The position numbers and the translations under genes were made by a program. The notes beneath the pieces are model-generated. The model saw only the letters and a list, made by a program, of their open reading frames with translations, was not told the origin of the DNA and searched no databases. 54,092 nt of DNA from Acetobacter pomorum (GTDB taxonomy: Bacteria; Pseudomonadota; Alphaproteobacteria; Acetobacterales; Acetobacteraceae): positions 1 through 54,092 of the forward strand of contig NZ_PEBQ01000080.1 of NCBI RefSeq assembly GCF_002738225.1. Direction: 5' to 3'. Positions 36,181 to 45,162 of this stretch are shown one piece after another. Positions within the stretch are counted from its first letter, which is position 1. Each line of letters opens with the position of its first letter.

Positions 36181-38406
36181 TTAGGTAAAGGCTTTATCCA
36201 GATATGGAGAAGACGCATCAAAGAACGCGCGGTTCTCTGCCAGTTCTGTTTCTATCACACGCAAACTGGCCAAAGCCCGAAGCATTTCCTCACGAATCGA
36301 GAGGTTTGCTTCAGTTTCTTCACAGTTCAACAAATACTGTACAGCTATATGCGTGGCACGCGCTGTGCGACCGTACTGCCCACCGTACCGGCCTGTAAAA
36401 TGCTGCATACGCTCCATCATCACTTCTACAGATTTCTGTGCATCTGGCGGCAAAATATGGCGTGCCAGAATGGTGCGTAAACGCAGCACGTTCAGTGCAA
36501 TGGTCATGCTGGAAAGTACGCCGCTCAAATAGCGTTCCAGCACATAGGTATTGCCATCATCCGTTGCCATGGTGGAAAGACGCACAAATCCATCTACGCT
36601 ACGCCCAATAATTTCTGTCATCGCAGGTGGTCTGCGCTGCCCCGCCAAACGGCGCAGACCACGCAGAATATTCACACGCATATCCCACCGCAGACCATCC
36701 GGGTCATATGGCAGGAACACCCGGTACATCCACATGCAGAACATCATGGCCAAAAGCAGCGGCATGGCGGTATTGAAATACATGATTTCATCCATCCGGC
36801 CCTGATTGATTGGCCCCACCAGAATGGGCAAAAACAGATTATAAGCCACTGCCGCAAGCACAAGCGGAGGCCACGCAAAAGCCAGACCACCCACCAACAT
36901 GGGCACCGCCAGGCACATAGCCATCATTTCATAAATTGTGGGCTGCGCCATCACCCACAAATCCAGCAGTGCGCTCATGCCTATCACACACACTGTGCCA
37001 TGCAGAAACGCCTGTGTGGCAAGAGCGGGTTGTTCCAAGGTAGAGAACAACGCACAGACAATGCCCACAAACATAATAAACGTCAGGCCATCAGGCCATG
37101 CGGTGGTAATCCATATCACGCCCGCCAAAAAGATGGTGACAGAGGCGCGCAGACTGTTGGTAAACGCCATCCGCCAGTCTCGGTAAGACTTCATGGGGTA
37201 GCGGAAATGGTCATGCGGCTGGGGGTTGCGGCTCATTTCAAACTGTTCAAGAGCCAGATACAGCTCTTCCAGCATGGTATCCAACTTATGCAGCAGCTGC
37301 CCCTGCCGGGTTAGCACTTCATCCTGCTGCTCATCCAGCGGAGGATGCGTGGCCGCTTCCATTTCCTTTTCCAGACACCCTGCGGCAAGCTGGCGGCATG
37401 TTGCGCGGAGCGTGGTCAAATCCCGCAGCACAGGCTCAACCGGTTGGTCATTATCCAGCCTGTCCGGTAGAGCCTGCAAAAAAGTGCTCACCTGGCGGGC
37501 TGTATCCTGATATTCCGCGCCTTGGCTGTGCGGCACCTCCAACAGTGCGCCCAAATCCAACCCGCGGGACAACAGCACCGTAATGGCTGCCAAAGCCGCT
37601 CTGGCGTGGTCCCCTTCATGCTGGTGTTTGCCCATTTCAATTTCGGCAAACTCCACCTGATCGCTCAAGGCAATAAGGGTGGAAAACACCCCCGGAGAAT
37701 TGGCCACCGCCCGCCTATCACCCTGCAATAGGCGTAAAATGGCGGGCACCGCCCCTTTAAGAGCCTGCACAAAGTTGGCTGCCAACCGTGTTCTGGCCCG
37801 CAACCCCAACTGATACTGAAAAAGGGATGAAATTGTGGTTTCCACCACAATGCCAAGCGTAATGTAGGTGGCACGCGCCATGGCAATCTGAAAAATATGG
37901 TCGGGCGCAACAATGCCATCTAGCGCGATAATAACGTATGTAAAACCAGAGGCCCGCATACCGTGAATACGGTAATTGGTCATGGCCGCCGGGCCGGGCA
38001 GTAACGTGCCTATAAAGCAGAAGGTGCCAATACCTACCGCTACAAAAAAGATATACAGCAGTGGAGATTGCGGCATGCTGGCCACCAGCACGATGGCGCA
38101 TATCGTGCCCACCACCATACCGAACATATGCCAACGCGCCTTGGCAATGGATTTACCGCGTGTGCCCTGCGCCACCATCCATACGGTAAGGGCGGCCCAT
38201 TGTGGGCTCCCCAGCTCCCACCACAAGGCAATGCCAAGTGCGATCAGGGATGAAATGGTTGTACGAAGTGCATACCCAAAAGAAAGCAGATTGGGTGCAA
38301 ACAGCCAGCGCAGATGATTGAGGTTGCGCGGCGGCCCACCGCCAACCAGCGCTTGCCGCACAATAACAGCAACCGACCGCCAAAGCTGACCCAGAGAAAG
38401 CGTCAT
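36181..38406 (-). CDS. FUSC family membrane transporter
   Basis: About 741 residues with two blocks of transmembrane helices (roughly 50-200 and 420-560) separated by a cytoplasmic, partly helical domain, the layout of fusaric acid resistance/aromatic acid exporter (FUSC, AaeB-like) proteins. LRTTISSLIALGIALWWELGSPQWAALTVWMVAQGTRGKSIAKARWHMFGMVVGT is the typical opening. Such pumps usually need a membrane fusion partner (AaeA-like); none is adjacent. ATG 38406 was chosen over GTG 38415. Substrate unknown. Confidence 0.88.
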   Translation of the reverse strand: MTLSLGQLWRSVAVIVRQALVGGGPPRNLNHLRWLFAPNLLSFGYALRTTISSLIALGIALWWELGSPQWAALTVWMVAQGTRGKSIAKARWHMFGMVVGTICAIVLVASMPQSPLLYIFFVAVGIGTFCFIGTLLPGPAAMTNYRIHGMRASGFTYVIIALDGIVAPDHIFQIAMARATYITLGIVVETTISSLFQYQLGLRARTRLAANFVQALKGAVPAILRLLQGDRRAVANSPGVFSTLIALSDQVEFAEIEMGKHQHEGDHARAALAAITVLLSRGLDLGALLEVPHSQGAEYQDTARQVSTFLQALPDRLDNDQPVEPVLRDLTTLRATCRQLAAGCLEKEMEAATHPPLDEQQDEVLTRQGQLLHKLDTMLEELYLALEQFEMSRNPQPHDHFRYPMKSYRDWRMAFTNSLRASVTIFLAGVIWITTAWPDGLTFIMFVGIVCALFSTLEQPALATQAFLHGTVCVIGMSALLDLWVMAQPTIYEMMAMCLAVPMLVGGLAFAWPPLVLAAVAYNLFLPILVGPINQGRMDEIMYFNTAMPLLLAMMFCMWMYRVFLPYDPDGLRWDMRVNILRGLRRLAGQRRPPAMTEIIGRSVDGFVRLSTMATDDGNTYVLERYLSGVLSSMTIALNVLRLRTILARHILPPDAQKSVEVMMERMQHFTGRYGGQYGRTARATHIAVQYLLNCEETEANLSIREEMLRALASLRVIETELAENRAFFDASSPYLDKAFT

Positions 38407-38500
38407 GCTTTTCACGCGGCCAAATCTGGAATGCTAATGGGAAAACAACGTGCCATACATCTTCTCTTACCCCAACATGGCAGAAAAGCGTATTCACACC

Positions 38501-38545
38501 TCATATGTTCTGTTCAGCACCTAGCTATGCAAACAGAACATATGA
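38501..38545. repeat. Perfect 14-bp inverted repeat
   Basis: TCATATGTTCTGTT (38501-38514) and its exact complement (38532-38545) flank a 17-base spacer. It lies between apt and the FUSC gene, both on the minus strand. No T run follows on either strand, so it does not look like a Rho-independent terminator; an operator or a cruciform-type element is more likely. Confidence 0.75.
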
Positions 38546-38558
38546 ATGTTGAAAGAGC

Positions 38559-39092
38559 TTATTCTTCGTACGTTAATAAAGTGGAAACAGGCGCATCCAC
38601 TTTATTACGGCCACCCAAGCCTGTTAACTCTACCATAACAGAAGCGCCCACCACATTGGCCCCAGCCTTGCGCAGCAGCGCTACAGAAGCTGCCAGAGTG
38701 CCGCCGGTTGCCAGCAGATCATCCATAACCACCACGCGCTGGCCGGGCTGGATAGCATCTGCCTGAATTTCCAGCGTATCGCTTCCATATTCCAGATCAT
38801 AGGTATGGGAAATGGTTTCACCTGGCAGCTTGCCACATTTACGCAGCATCAGCAGCCCACAGCCCAGCCTGTCAGCCAACGGGGCAGCCGTTAAAAACCC
38901 GCGGGATTCAACAGCAGCCAGCAAATCCGGCTTCAGTGGTGCCACCTGCCGTGCCAGCCGCCCCATGGCCAACTGCCATGCATCCGCATTCCGCATAAGG
39001 GTGGAAATATCGTAAAATAGAATGCCCGGTTTAGGAAAATCGGGAACGTGCCGGATAAAGCGCTTGAGGTCGATTTCCTCATGTGCCGTCAT
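38559..39092 (-). CDS. apt: Adenine phosphoribosyltransferase
   Basis: A 177-residue purine salvage enzyme that converts adenine and PRPP to AMP. It opens with the family segment [21 protein letters not shown], has [14 protein letters not shown], and the PRPP-binding loop [17 protein letters not shown] 39092 is preferred because AGGAAGG directly abuts the longer start at 39104. It seems to be a single gene; no neighbour belongs to purine metabolism. Confidence 0.95.
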   Translation of the reverse strand: MTAHEEIDLKRFIRHVPDFPKPGILFYDISTLMRNADAWQLAMGRLARQVAPLKPDLLAAVESRGFLTAAPLADRLGCGLLMLRKCGKLPGETISHTYDLEYGSDTLEIQADAIQPGQRVVVMDDLLATGGTLAASVALLRKAGANVVGASVMVELTGLGGRNKVDAPVSTLLTYEE

Positions 39093-39253
39093 GGCCTTAA
39101 TCATCCTTCCTGCGTGCCAGCCTTAGCTGGCCCTCTGTTACTTCTGCCTTGTATCCTGCCAAAAAAGAAGAACACGTTCGGGCAATCCGGCGCCCGCTCT
39201 ATCCTGCATGCGCCAGTTCTGCAAGGTATGGCGGGTTTTCCCGTAGGGTCTGC

Positions 39254-41497
39254 TTATGCGCCAGTACGTGCACTAAGTGCTGCCGTTACAACTTCCATCA
39301 AGCCGTCTCTGCGGAAAGGTTTGGCCAAAAGCCGGGCATTTGCCACACCACCTTCTGGCAGCTTGGAATCCGCCGTGAGATCTCCCGACATATAGACGAT
39401 GGCCAGTTCCGGATAACGTTCCACCAATACGCGAGAGAGGGTTAGCCCATCCAGCGGGCCGGGAAGCTGAATATCCGTCACCAGCAGATCCAGCGGACCT
39501 TCAGCAGCCGCGGCCACATCAAAAGCCTGCTCTCCGTCTCCGGCTTCCAACACACGGTGGCCGGCCATACTCAGAATCGTCACAACAATATCGCGGATGG
39601 CGGCATCATCTTCCACCACCAGCACCTGCAAGGCCTGCGAAGGGGCTGGCTTGTTTACTTTTGGTAATGAGGTTGGCTGCAAGACCTGTGTAGCCGACAA
39701 CGCTGCCGCCTTGGGCAACCACAGAGAAACTTCCGTGCCACTCCCGCTGCCTGTTGCCACCACAACCCGGCCTTTCACCTGCTGGGAAAAAGCCAGAACC
39801 ATGGCCATGCCAAGCCCTGTACCCGCACCCTCACGTTTGGTTGTGAAAAAAGGTTCAAACAAATGGTCCAGCACCTCACGCGTCATGCCGCTGCCGCTGT
39901 CTATTACATCCAGCCGCACCCAATCCCCGGCAGGAAGCGGAGTCGGGTCTGACACCACACGCATGTTGCGCCCTTCTTCCACCAGCAGACTCATCAGATC
40001 TGCATTGACTGAAAAAGTAACATTCCGCGCCGCAATACGAAGCCGCCCGCCCGATGGCATGGCATCACGCGCATTGATGGCCAGATTCAGCACGGCACTT
40101 TCAAGCTGCGCCGGATCTGCCCGCACGGGCCATACGCCTGAAACATCGGCACATTCCACCACAATGCGGGGCCCGATAACGCGGGCCAACAGCCCATCGA
40201 GCAAAGAAAACAGATCCGCCAGATCAAAACTGTCTGGCACCCCTGTCTGCTGCCTGCGCATAAAGGAGAGAAGCTGGCTTGTAAGCGCTTCAGACCGATG
40301 CCCGGCATGCGTTGCCGCTGAAAGATATTCCTGCCGCTGCTCTACCTGATCAGGCAGATCATGCTCTGCGGCAAGCTCCAGATTCCCCAAAATAACGGTC
40401 AGGAGGTTTTTAAAATCATGGGCAATACCCGCGGTAAACTGGCCCAGTGCACGTAGCTTTTGCGCCTCACCCAACGCACGCTCACTGCGCAACCGCATGG
40501 TAATATCTGCAGCTGTCAGCACAAAGCCGCGTCGCTCCGCTGCACCATCAGGTGCGAAAAACAAGGTGCGACACAGTTCCAGATCTGCACCATTAATGCC
40601 TTTGCATTCCACCACCACAGGTGGCGCAGGCTGGCCTTTGGCCAAGCTGGTTTCAACATGCTCCAAGGGCTCAAGCAGCGGCACACCATCCACCACCAGC
40701 ACAGCACTTAAATCATTGTAAGAAAGCCCTGGTTTGAAAAAACTCTTTTCCAGCCCAAGGGCCACCGCCAGTTGTTCGTTCCAGTGCCATAAATGCCCAT
40801 CGGCACCAAAAACAGCCACACCAAGGCTCAAGCTATCCAGCGTGGCCCGCAAACGCAAAGCCAGATCACGCGATGAAGCCTCGGCCCGTGCTGCATCCAG
40901 CGAAGAACGATCCAGCACCCAGCCTGCCGAAACCAGACTGAAAACCCCAGTGAGAATCCCCAGCAAAGCCAAACGCCGCTGCCAACTGGTATTGCGCAAC
41001 ATGTTGGCAACACGATCTGCCTGATCAAGCGTACTGGCACGGCTAAGAACGGAAAGATTCTGGTCCAGATCAGCCAGAAGCTGCGCCCCACCAGCAGGCG
41101 TACCTTCTGGAGAGTGAGGCCAAGCGCTTATGGTTTCCAACTGTTGCCATACACTTTGCAGTGGTTCTACGCGGCCTCCGCCCTCTCGCATCTGCACCAC
41201 ACGAAAGGACTCAAACCCACGCCGCGCATCAGATAGCTGCTGAATGGCCTGAACATAACAGCTACCATCTTCGGGCCTGTGCTCGGCCTCCCATGCATAA
41301 TGGCATATGCGCGCATCACTGGTGGCATGGTGCAAACCACGCAGATAACTTCCCGCTGCGGTACTCTGGCGGTCCAGGTCTCCATGCCGGGCCATTTCAT
41401 TGCCCAGCTCAATCCCCATGGTGCCAAATGTTACAATCAGCAGCCCGGCGCCAATAAGCGCCAGAATATGGGCCCGTCTTGCTGGATGCCGTGGCAT
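39254..41497 (-). CDS. Hybrid sensor histidine kinase with receiver domain
   Basis: About 747 residues. An N-terminal transmembrane helix, an extracytoplasmic sensor region (about 40-170) and a second helix near 180-200 are followed by a PAS-like domain, a HisKA domain with the phospho-accepting His near 359 (GQFTAGIAHDFKNLLTV), an ATPase domain (NLAINARDAMPSGG; GTGLGMAMV) and a C-terminal receiver with Asp near 674 (LLVTDIQLPG). No response regulator gene is adjacent, so the output partner is elsewhere or the receiver acts in a relay. ATG 41497 has GGGAG ten bases upstream. Signal unknown. Confidence 0.9.
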   Translation of the reverse strand: MPRHPARRAHILALIGAGLLIVTFGTMGIELGNEMARHGDLDRQSTAAGSYLRGLHHATSDARICHYAWEAEHRPEDGSCYVQAIQQLSDARRGFESFRVVQMREGGGRVEPLQSVWQQLETISAWPHSPEGTPAGGAQLLADLDQNLSVLSRASTLDQADRVANMLRNTSWQRRLALLGILTGVFSLVSAGWVLDRSSLDAARAEASSRDLALRLRATLDSLSLGVAVFGADGHLWHWNEQLAVALGLEKSFFKPGLSYNDLSAVLVVDGVPLLEPLEHVETSLAKGQPAPPVVVECKGINGADLELCRTLFFAPDGAAERRGFVLTAADITMRLRSERALGEAQKLRALGQFTAGIAHDFKNLLTVILGNLELAAEHDLPDQVEQRQEYLSAATHAGHRSEALTSQLLSFMRRQQTGVPDSFDLADLFSLLDGLLARVIGPRIVVECADVSGVWPVRADPAQLESAVLNLAINARDAMPSGGRLRIAARNVTFSVNADLMSLLVEEGRNMRVVSDPTPLPAGDWVRLDVIDSGSGMTREVLDHLFEPFFTTKREGAGTGLGMAMVLAFSQQVKGRVVVATGSGSGTEVSLWLPKAAALSATQVLQPTSLPKVNKPAPSQALQVLVVEDDAAIRDIVVTILSMAGHRVLEAGDGEQAFDVAAAAEGPLDLLVTDIQLPGPLDGLTLSRVLVERYPELAIVYMSGDLTADSKLPEGGVANARLLAKPFRRDGLMEVVTAALSARTGA

Positions 41498-41600
41498 GTT
41501 ATGCACGCTCCCTTCCCTAACCCCATCTTTGCATCTGGACTGGGCTGCAGCCCTGCCGCCGTCAAGAGCAGAGCGGGCATAACCGCTTTTTGTACAGTTT

Positions 41601-42863
41601 TTAGTTCACATTTTGTCGATGAGGACGCAGCAAGCCCATTATCAGCATCAAAATAGCACCAAAACACATGCATCCCGCCATAGGAATGGCGGAAACAGCC
41701 GCAAACTGCCCAACTACAACGCCCGCTATGGCCCCCAGCACATATTGCAGCGTGCCCGCCAAAGCAGATGCAGCCCCGGCAAGGGAGGGATGATCCGCCA
41801 AAGCCCCCATCATGGCGTTGGGGAAAATAATGCCCGTTGGTGCAAGCGTAAGCAGCATGGCGGCAATCACCAGCCATACTTCATAGGGCTGCCACGCCGG
41901 AGGTGCGTACCATGCACTCCACAAACTGACAGCCACCAGCAAAAGGCTGCCAATAACGGAAAGGCAGATGGCCGCCATAAGCAGTTTGGCGGAATCAATA
42001 CGCCCCACCAAAAGCCCGTTTATCTGCGAGGCCCCGATCATGAACACCGCAAAAAACCCAAACAGCATGGAAAAATGCAGCGGTGAAAAATGAAACAGCT
42101 TCACAAATACAAAAGGCGCTGCCGTAAGGTAGCTGAAGGACATGAAAGTGGAAAAAGCCGTTATTAACGCGTGGCTGGCAAATGCCCGATCCCGCATCAA
42201 CGTCACGTAACGCGTTACCAGCGTAACGGGAGAGAGTGCCACGCGCCGATCATAGGGCAGGGTTTCAGGCAGCACAAACAGAATAAGCGCCACACATATC
42301 GCACCGTATGCGGCAGATGCCCAAAAAATAATGCGCCACGATACAAACTCAACAACCAACCCACCCAGCATGGGTGCTAGAATGGGCACAACACCCATAA
42401 CCATCACCAACTGAGACATCATGCGTGCACCCGCATTACGGTCTGGCACCATATCACGCACGCAGGCCGTGGGAATAACCAAGCTGGCTGACGCCCCAAT
42501 GGAAGCGACAAAACGTGCAATGGAAAATGTAGTGATATCTGGCGCAAAAGCACATATGGCAGAGGCCACAGCATATAGGGCATTGCCTATAAGCATGGGC
42601 TTACGTCGGCCAAATCTGTCCGATAGGGGGCCAACGGTAATTTGCCCGATTGCCAACCCCACAAACCAGATAGACAATGTAAACTGTACATTGCCCGCAC
42701 TTGTATGGAAGGTCTGCTCCATGGCCGGAAAGGCAGGCAGATAGATATCTGTTGAAATCGGCCCAACGGCTGTCAGGAACCCCAAAAGCAACGGTACCCA
42801 TACGGGGATACGCCCTGCAAAAAACGATGTTCCGGCATCCCGCACAGCAGAGGGAGAAGCCAT
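41601..42863 (-). CDS. Bcr/CflA family MFS drug efflux transporter
   Basis: A 420-residue major facilitator protein with 12 transmembrane helices. The opening LLGFLTAVGPISTDIYLPAFPAMEQTFHTS with Asp-Ile-Tyr-Leu-Pro is the mark of Bcr/CflA pumps, and GPLSDRFGRRKPMLIG is the MFS motif A loop. The family exports bicyclomycin, chloramphenicol or similar compounds by proton antiport; the substrate here is unknown. ATG 42863 has GGAG seven bases upstream. It appears monocistronic. Confidence 0.9.
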   Translation of the reverse strand: MASPSAVRDAGTSFFAGRIPVWVPLLLGFLTAVGPISTDIYLPAFPAMEQTFHTSAGNVQFTLSIWFVGLAIGQITVGPLSDRFGRRKPMLIGNALYAVASAICAFAPDITTFSIARFVASIGASASLVIPTACVRDMVPDRNAGARMMSQLVMVMGVVPILAPMLGGLVVEFVSWRIIFWASAAYGAICVALILFVLPETLPYDRRVALSPVTLVTRYVTLMRDRAFASHALITAFSTFMSFSYLTAAPFVFVKLFHFSPLHFSMLFGFFAVFMIGASQINGLLVGRIDSAKLLMAAICLSVIGSLLLVAVSLWSAWYAPPAWQPYEVWLVIAAMLLTLAPTGIIFPNAMMGALADHPSLAGAASALAGTLQYVLGAIAGVVVGQFAAVSAIPMAGCMCFGAILMLIMGLLRPHRQNVN

Positions 42864-43023
42864 AAGCAGCACTCCAAAAACAAACAAAAACGAAGGGAAA
42901 AAGAAAAATGTCTGGCAAAAACACAGACACAGCCCATACAGGCCAGCACCTTATGATTTTACAGCGGGCTTAAGATCAGTCCCTAATTCCTGACATCTCA
43001 GCGCCAGCCAGACCATATATGGA

Positions 43024-43803
43024 TCAGGAAACCTGCCGGGCTATACGTGCATGCCGCCATAGCCAAACCCCTATGGCGCCAGAAACCACAAACAGCGCCC
43101 CCCCTGCCGCGTATTGCCAGAACGTGCCAACCTGAACACCAGCCCCCAGCAAAACAGCCACAAGGTTTTGGGGAATGCCCCCCACAAGGGTTGCTGTAAA
43201 AAATGGCAGCACATCCATGCCTGAAATGCCCCCTAGCAAGTTCAGCAACAAAGCGGACCCCACAGGCAATAGCCGCAAGGTAAGAGTACTTGAAAACGGT
43301 TGACGTGTCAGAAATGCGTCCATTTGGGCAAAACGTTGCCCCAATTTCTGCCTTGCCCATGCACGCCCGCCCCATCTGGCCCAGAAAAACCCGGCCAAGC
43401 ACCCCAATGTGGAGGCGATGGTGATAAGTGCAAGGCCTTCCCACAATCCATAGGCCAGCCCGGCTGCAAACCCGGCCACCTGGCGTGGCAAGCCAAACCC
43501 GCACCACAAAATGGCGCCACACAAAAACACCATGCGGCCCCATACGCCCTGGCGCAGCACATCTGTACCGTGCAGCATACTGTGAAGTGCGGGCACATGC
43601 CGCAACCCAACCGCCCCCACCACCAACACAAGCAGCATAAGCAGCGGACGCAGAAGCGATACAGAAGAGCGGTGGGGAGGACGAATGTGCTGTTCCATCC
43701 AGCCAAGCGGTACCATCTTCTTGCAGCAGCCTGCAAGCTGGCTGTAAACCCGATACAGAAATTCAACCCATAGCGCCAAAGGCTGCCATGCCCTCCTCAT
43801 CAT
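43024..43803 (-). CDS. TVP38/TMEM64 (VTT domain) family membrane protein
   Basis: About 259 residues. An N-terminal helix (about 40-60) is followed by the VTT domain with [18 protein letters not shown], the SxxG helix [20 protein letters not shown], and [40 protein letters not shown]. The family is related to DedA and may move lipids across the membrane. The start is uncertain: ATG 43803 or 43800, or GTG 43824. All overlap or abut the divergent ctaA start at 43788, so its promoter must lie inside ctaA. Confidence 0.83.
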   Translation of the reverse strand: MMRRAWQPLALWVEFLYRVYSQLAGCCKKMVPLGWMEQHIRPPHRSSVSLLRPLLMLLVLVVGAVGLRHVPALHSMLHGTDVLRQGVWGRMVFLCGAILWCGFGLPRQVAGFAAGLAYGLWEGLALITIASTLGCLAGFFWARWGGRAWARQKLGQRFAQMDAFLTRQPFSSTLTLRLLPVGSALLLNLLGGISGMDVLPFFTATLVGGIPQNLVAVLLGAGVQVGTFWQYAAGGALFVVSGAIGVWLWRHARIARQVS

Positions 43804-44867
43804 CTCCCCAGACAGACATGACACCCGCCCACCGTAAACTCATTTCAGGCTGGCTGTTTCTGCTTTGCTTCATGCTGCTGGGCATGATCGCCATTGGTGG
43901 CGTAACCCGTCTGACAGGTTCGGGCCTTTCCATTATGGATTGGCAACCGGTAAGCGGCTTTATTCCGCCCCTTTCCCATGCTGAGTGGGAAAGGTTGTTC
44001 GCGCTGTATAAAACCATTCCGCAATATCATCTTCAGCATGAAGGCTTCGGGCTGGAAGGGTTCCAGAAGATTTTCTGGGCAGAATGGATACACCGCTTTT
44101 GGGGCCGCCTGATGGGGCTGGTGCTTCTGCTCCCGCTTATCTGGTTTGTAATCAGGGGTATGATCACGCGCCGTTTGGCTTTGCGGTTGTTTATCTTTTT
44201 TATTCTGGGTGCACTTCAGGGCGCCATTGGCTGGTTTATGGTGGCATCTGGCTTCCGCCCCAACAGCACGGCAGTAGAACCTATACGGCTTGTGCTGCAT
44301 CTGAGTGCAGCCTTGTTGCTTTATGGTGCCATTTTATGGACAGCATTTTCCATCCGCTGGCCTGTGCCGGAAAGCCACGGCGCCTCTTCCTCTGCGCGTC
44401 TGGCCAAGCGCTTGGCCTGCTTTACCATTGTGCTGCTCTGCACCACCATTATTGCCGGTGGGTTTACGGCTGGCACACATGCCGGGTTCCTGTTCAACAC
44501 CTTCCCGCTGATGGACGGGCACCTGATCCCGACAGATTACGCCCAGCTTTCCCCTTTCTGGCTAAACTGGTTCATCAATAAAGCGGCCGTGCAGTTTGAT
44601 CATCGTTTGCTGGCCACTCTTACAGTCCTCAGTATTGGCGCTGTGCTGCTGGTGGGCCTGAAAGCCAAGGATTTGGGAGCCAAAACCCATAACGCCTTTA
44701 TTCTGCTGGGATGGGCCGTGGTGATCCAATACGCACTTGGGGTCACAACTCTGCTGCTGGTCGTGCCTGTATGGGCCGGTGCTGTGCACCAAACATTCGC
44801 TGCTGTGTTGCTGGGCGTTATGCTTTACGTGCTGCATTGCCTGCGTGGCACAAAAGCTGTGGGTTAA
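43788..44867 (+). CDS. ctaA: Heme A synthase (CtaA/COX15)
   Basis: A 359-residue inner membrane enzyme that oxidises the C8 methyl of heme O to the formyl group of heme A. It has eight transmembrane helices in two similar halves. The heme-ligand histidines are visible in [30 protein letters not shown] and [12 protein letters not shown]. The opening [26 protein letters not shown] with [10 protein letters not shown] is typical of alphaproteobacterial and mitochondrial type proteins. AAAGG precedes ATG 43788; MTPAHRK at 43818 is an alternative start. It could serve an a-type terminal oxidase such as the Cyo complex here. Confidence 0.93.
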   Translation: MPSSSSPQTDMTPAHRKLISGWLFLLCFMLLGMIAIGGVTRLTGSGLSIMDWQPVSGFIPPLSHAEWERLFALYKTIPQYHLQHEGFGLEGFQKIFWAEWIHRFWGRLMGLVLLLPLIWFVIRGMITRRLALRLFIFFILGALQGAIGWFMVASGFRPNSTAVEPIRLVLHLSAALLLYGAILWTAFSIRWPVPESHGASSSARLAKRLACFTIVLLCTTIIAGGFTAGTHAGFLFNTFPLMDGHLIPTDYAQLSPFWLNWFINKAAVQFDHRLLATLTVLSIGAVLLVGLKAKDLGAKTHNAFILLGWAVVIQYALGVTTLLLVVPVWAGAVHQTFAAVLLGVMLYVLHCLRGTKAVG

Positions 44868-44915
44868 GGCAGTATTTGATAACGTTTTACTGTTGCGTTT
44901 GAAAAACAGGACGGT

Positions 44916-45035
44916 ATGGTGCTGCGCATGAATTCCGAGTGGTTCACGTCCGATTCCCTAAAAACCCGCAAATTGGCGGGTACGGGCGGCGTGGCCCTCC
45001 GTCTGGACCTTCTCCTTCGACTAATCTGCCCCTGA
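44916..45035 (+). CDS. Leucine-rich leader peptide of leuA
   Basis: A 39-codon ORF in the 295 bp ahead of leuA. AGGA lies just before the ATG. The last thirteen residues are ALRLDLLLRLICP-like with six leucines (codons CTC, CTG, CTT, CTC, CTT, CTA) directly before the stop. This is the structure of a transcription-attenuation leader: a ribosome short of Leu-tRNA would stall here. A second in-frame ATG is at 44928. Attenuation of leuA is described in some alphaproteobacteria; that this ORF is such a leader is inference from composition and position. Confidence 0.72.
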   Translation: MVLRMNSEWFTSDSLKTRKLAGTGGVALRLDLLLRLICP

Positions 45036-45122
45036 GCGAGCCAGGCGGCCAAGCGCTGCCACGCCCAGGGGAGAACGAAAAGAGCGCTCGTGCATAAACG
45101 GGCAGAATATGGCACAGGCCCG
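45029..45122 (+). promoter_or_regulatory. Putative attenuator region between leader peptide and leuA
   Basis: CCCCTG (45029-45034), which overlaps the leader stop codon, is complementary to CAGGGG (45066-45071), with a GGCGGC/GCTGCC pairing inside. Further on, CGGGC near 45099 can pair with GCCCG near 45118. A ribosome sitting at the Leu codons or at the stop would change which stems form. No classic terminator with a long T run is evident, so the exact mechanism, including possible masking of the leuA ribosome site, is open. Confidence 0.5.
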
Positions 45123-45162
45123 CTATTCTTGTTTCAGACCAGATTTTTTCAGGAAGCATTCT

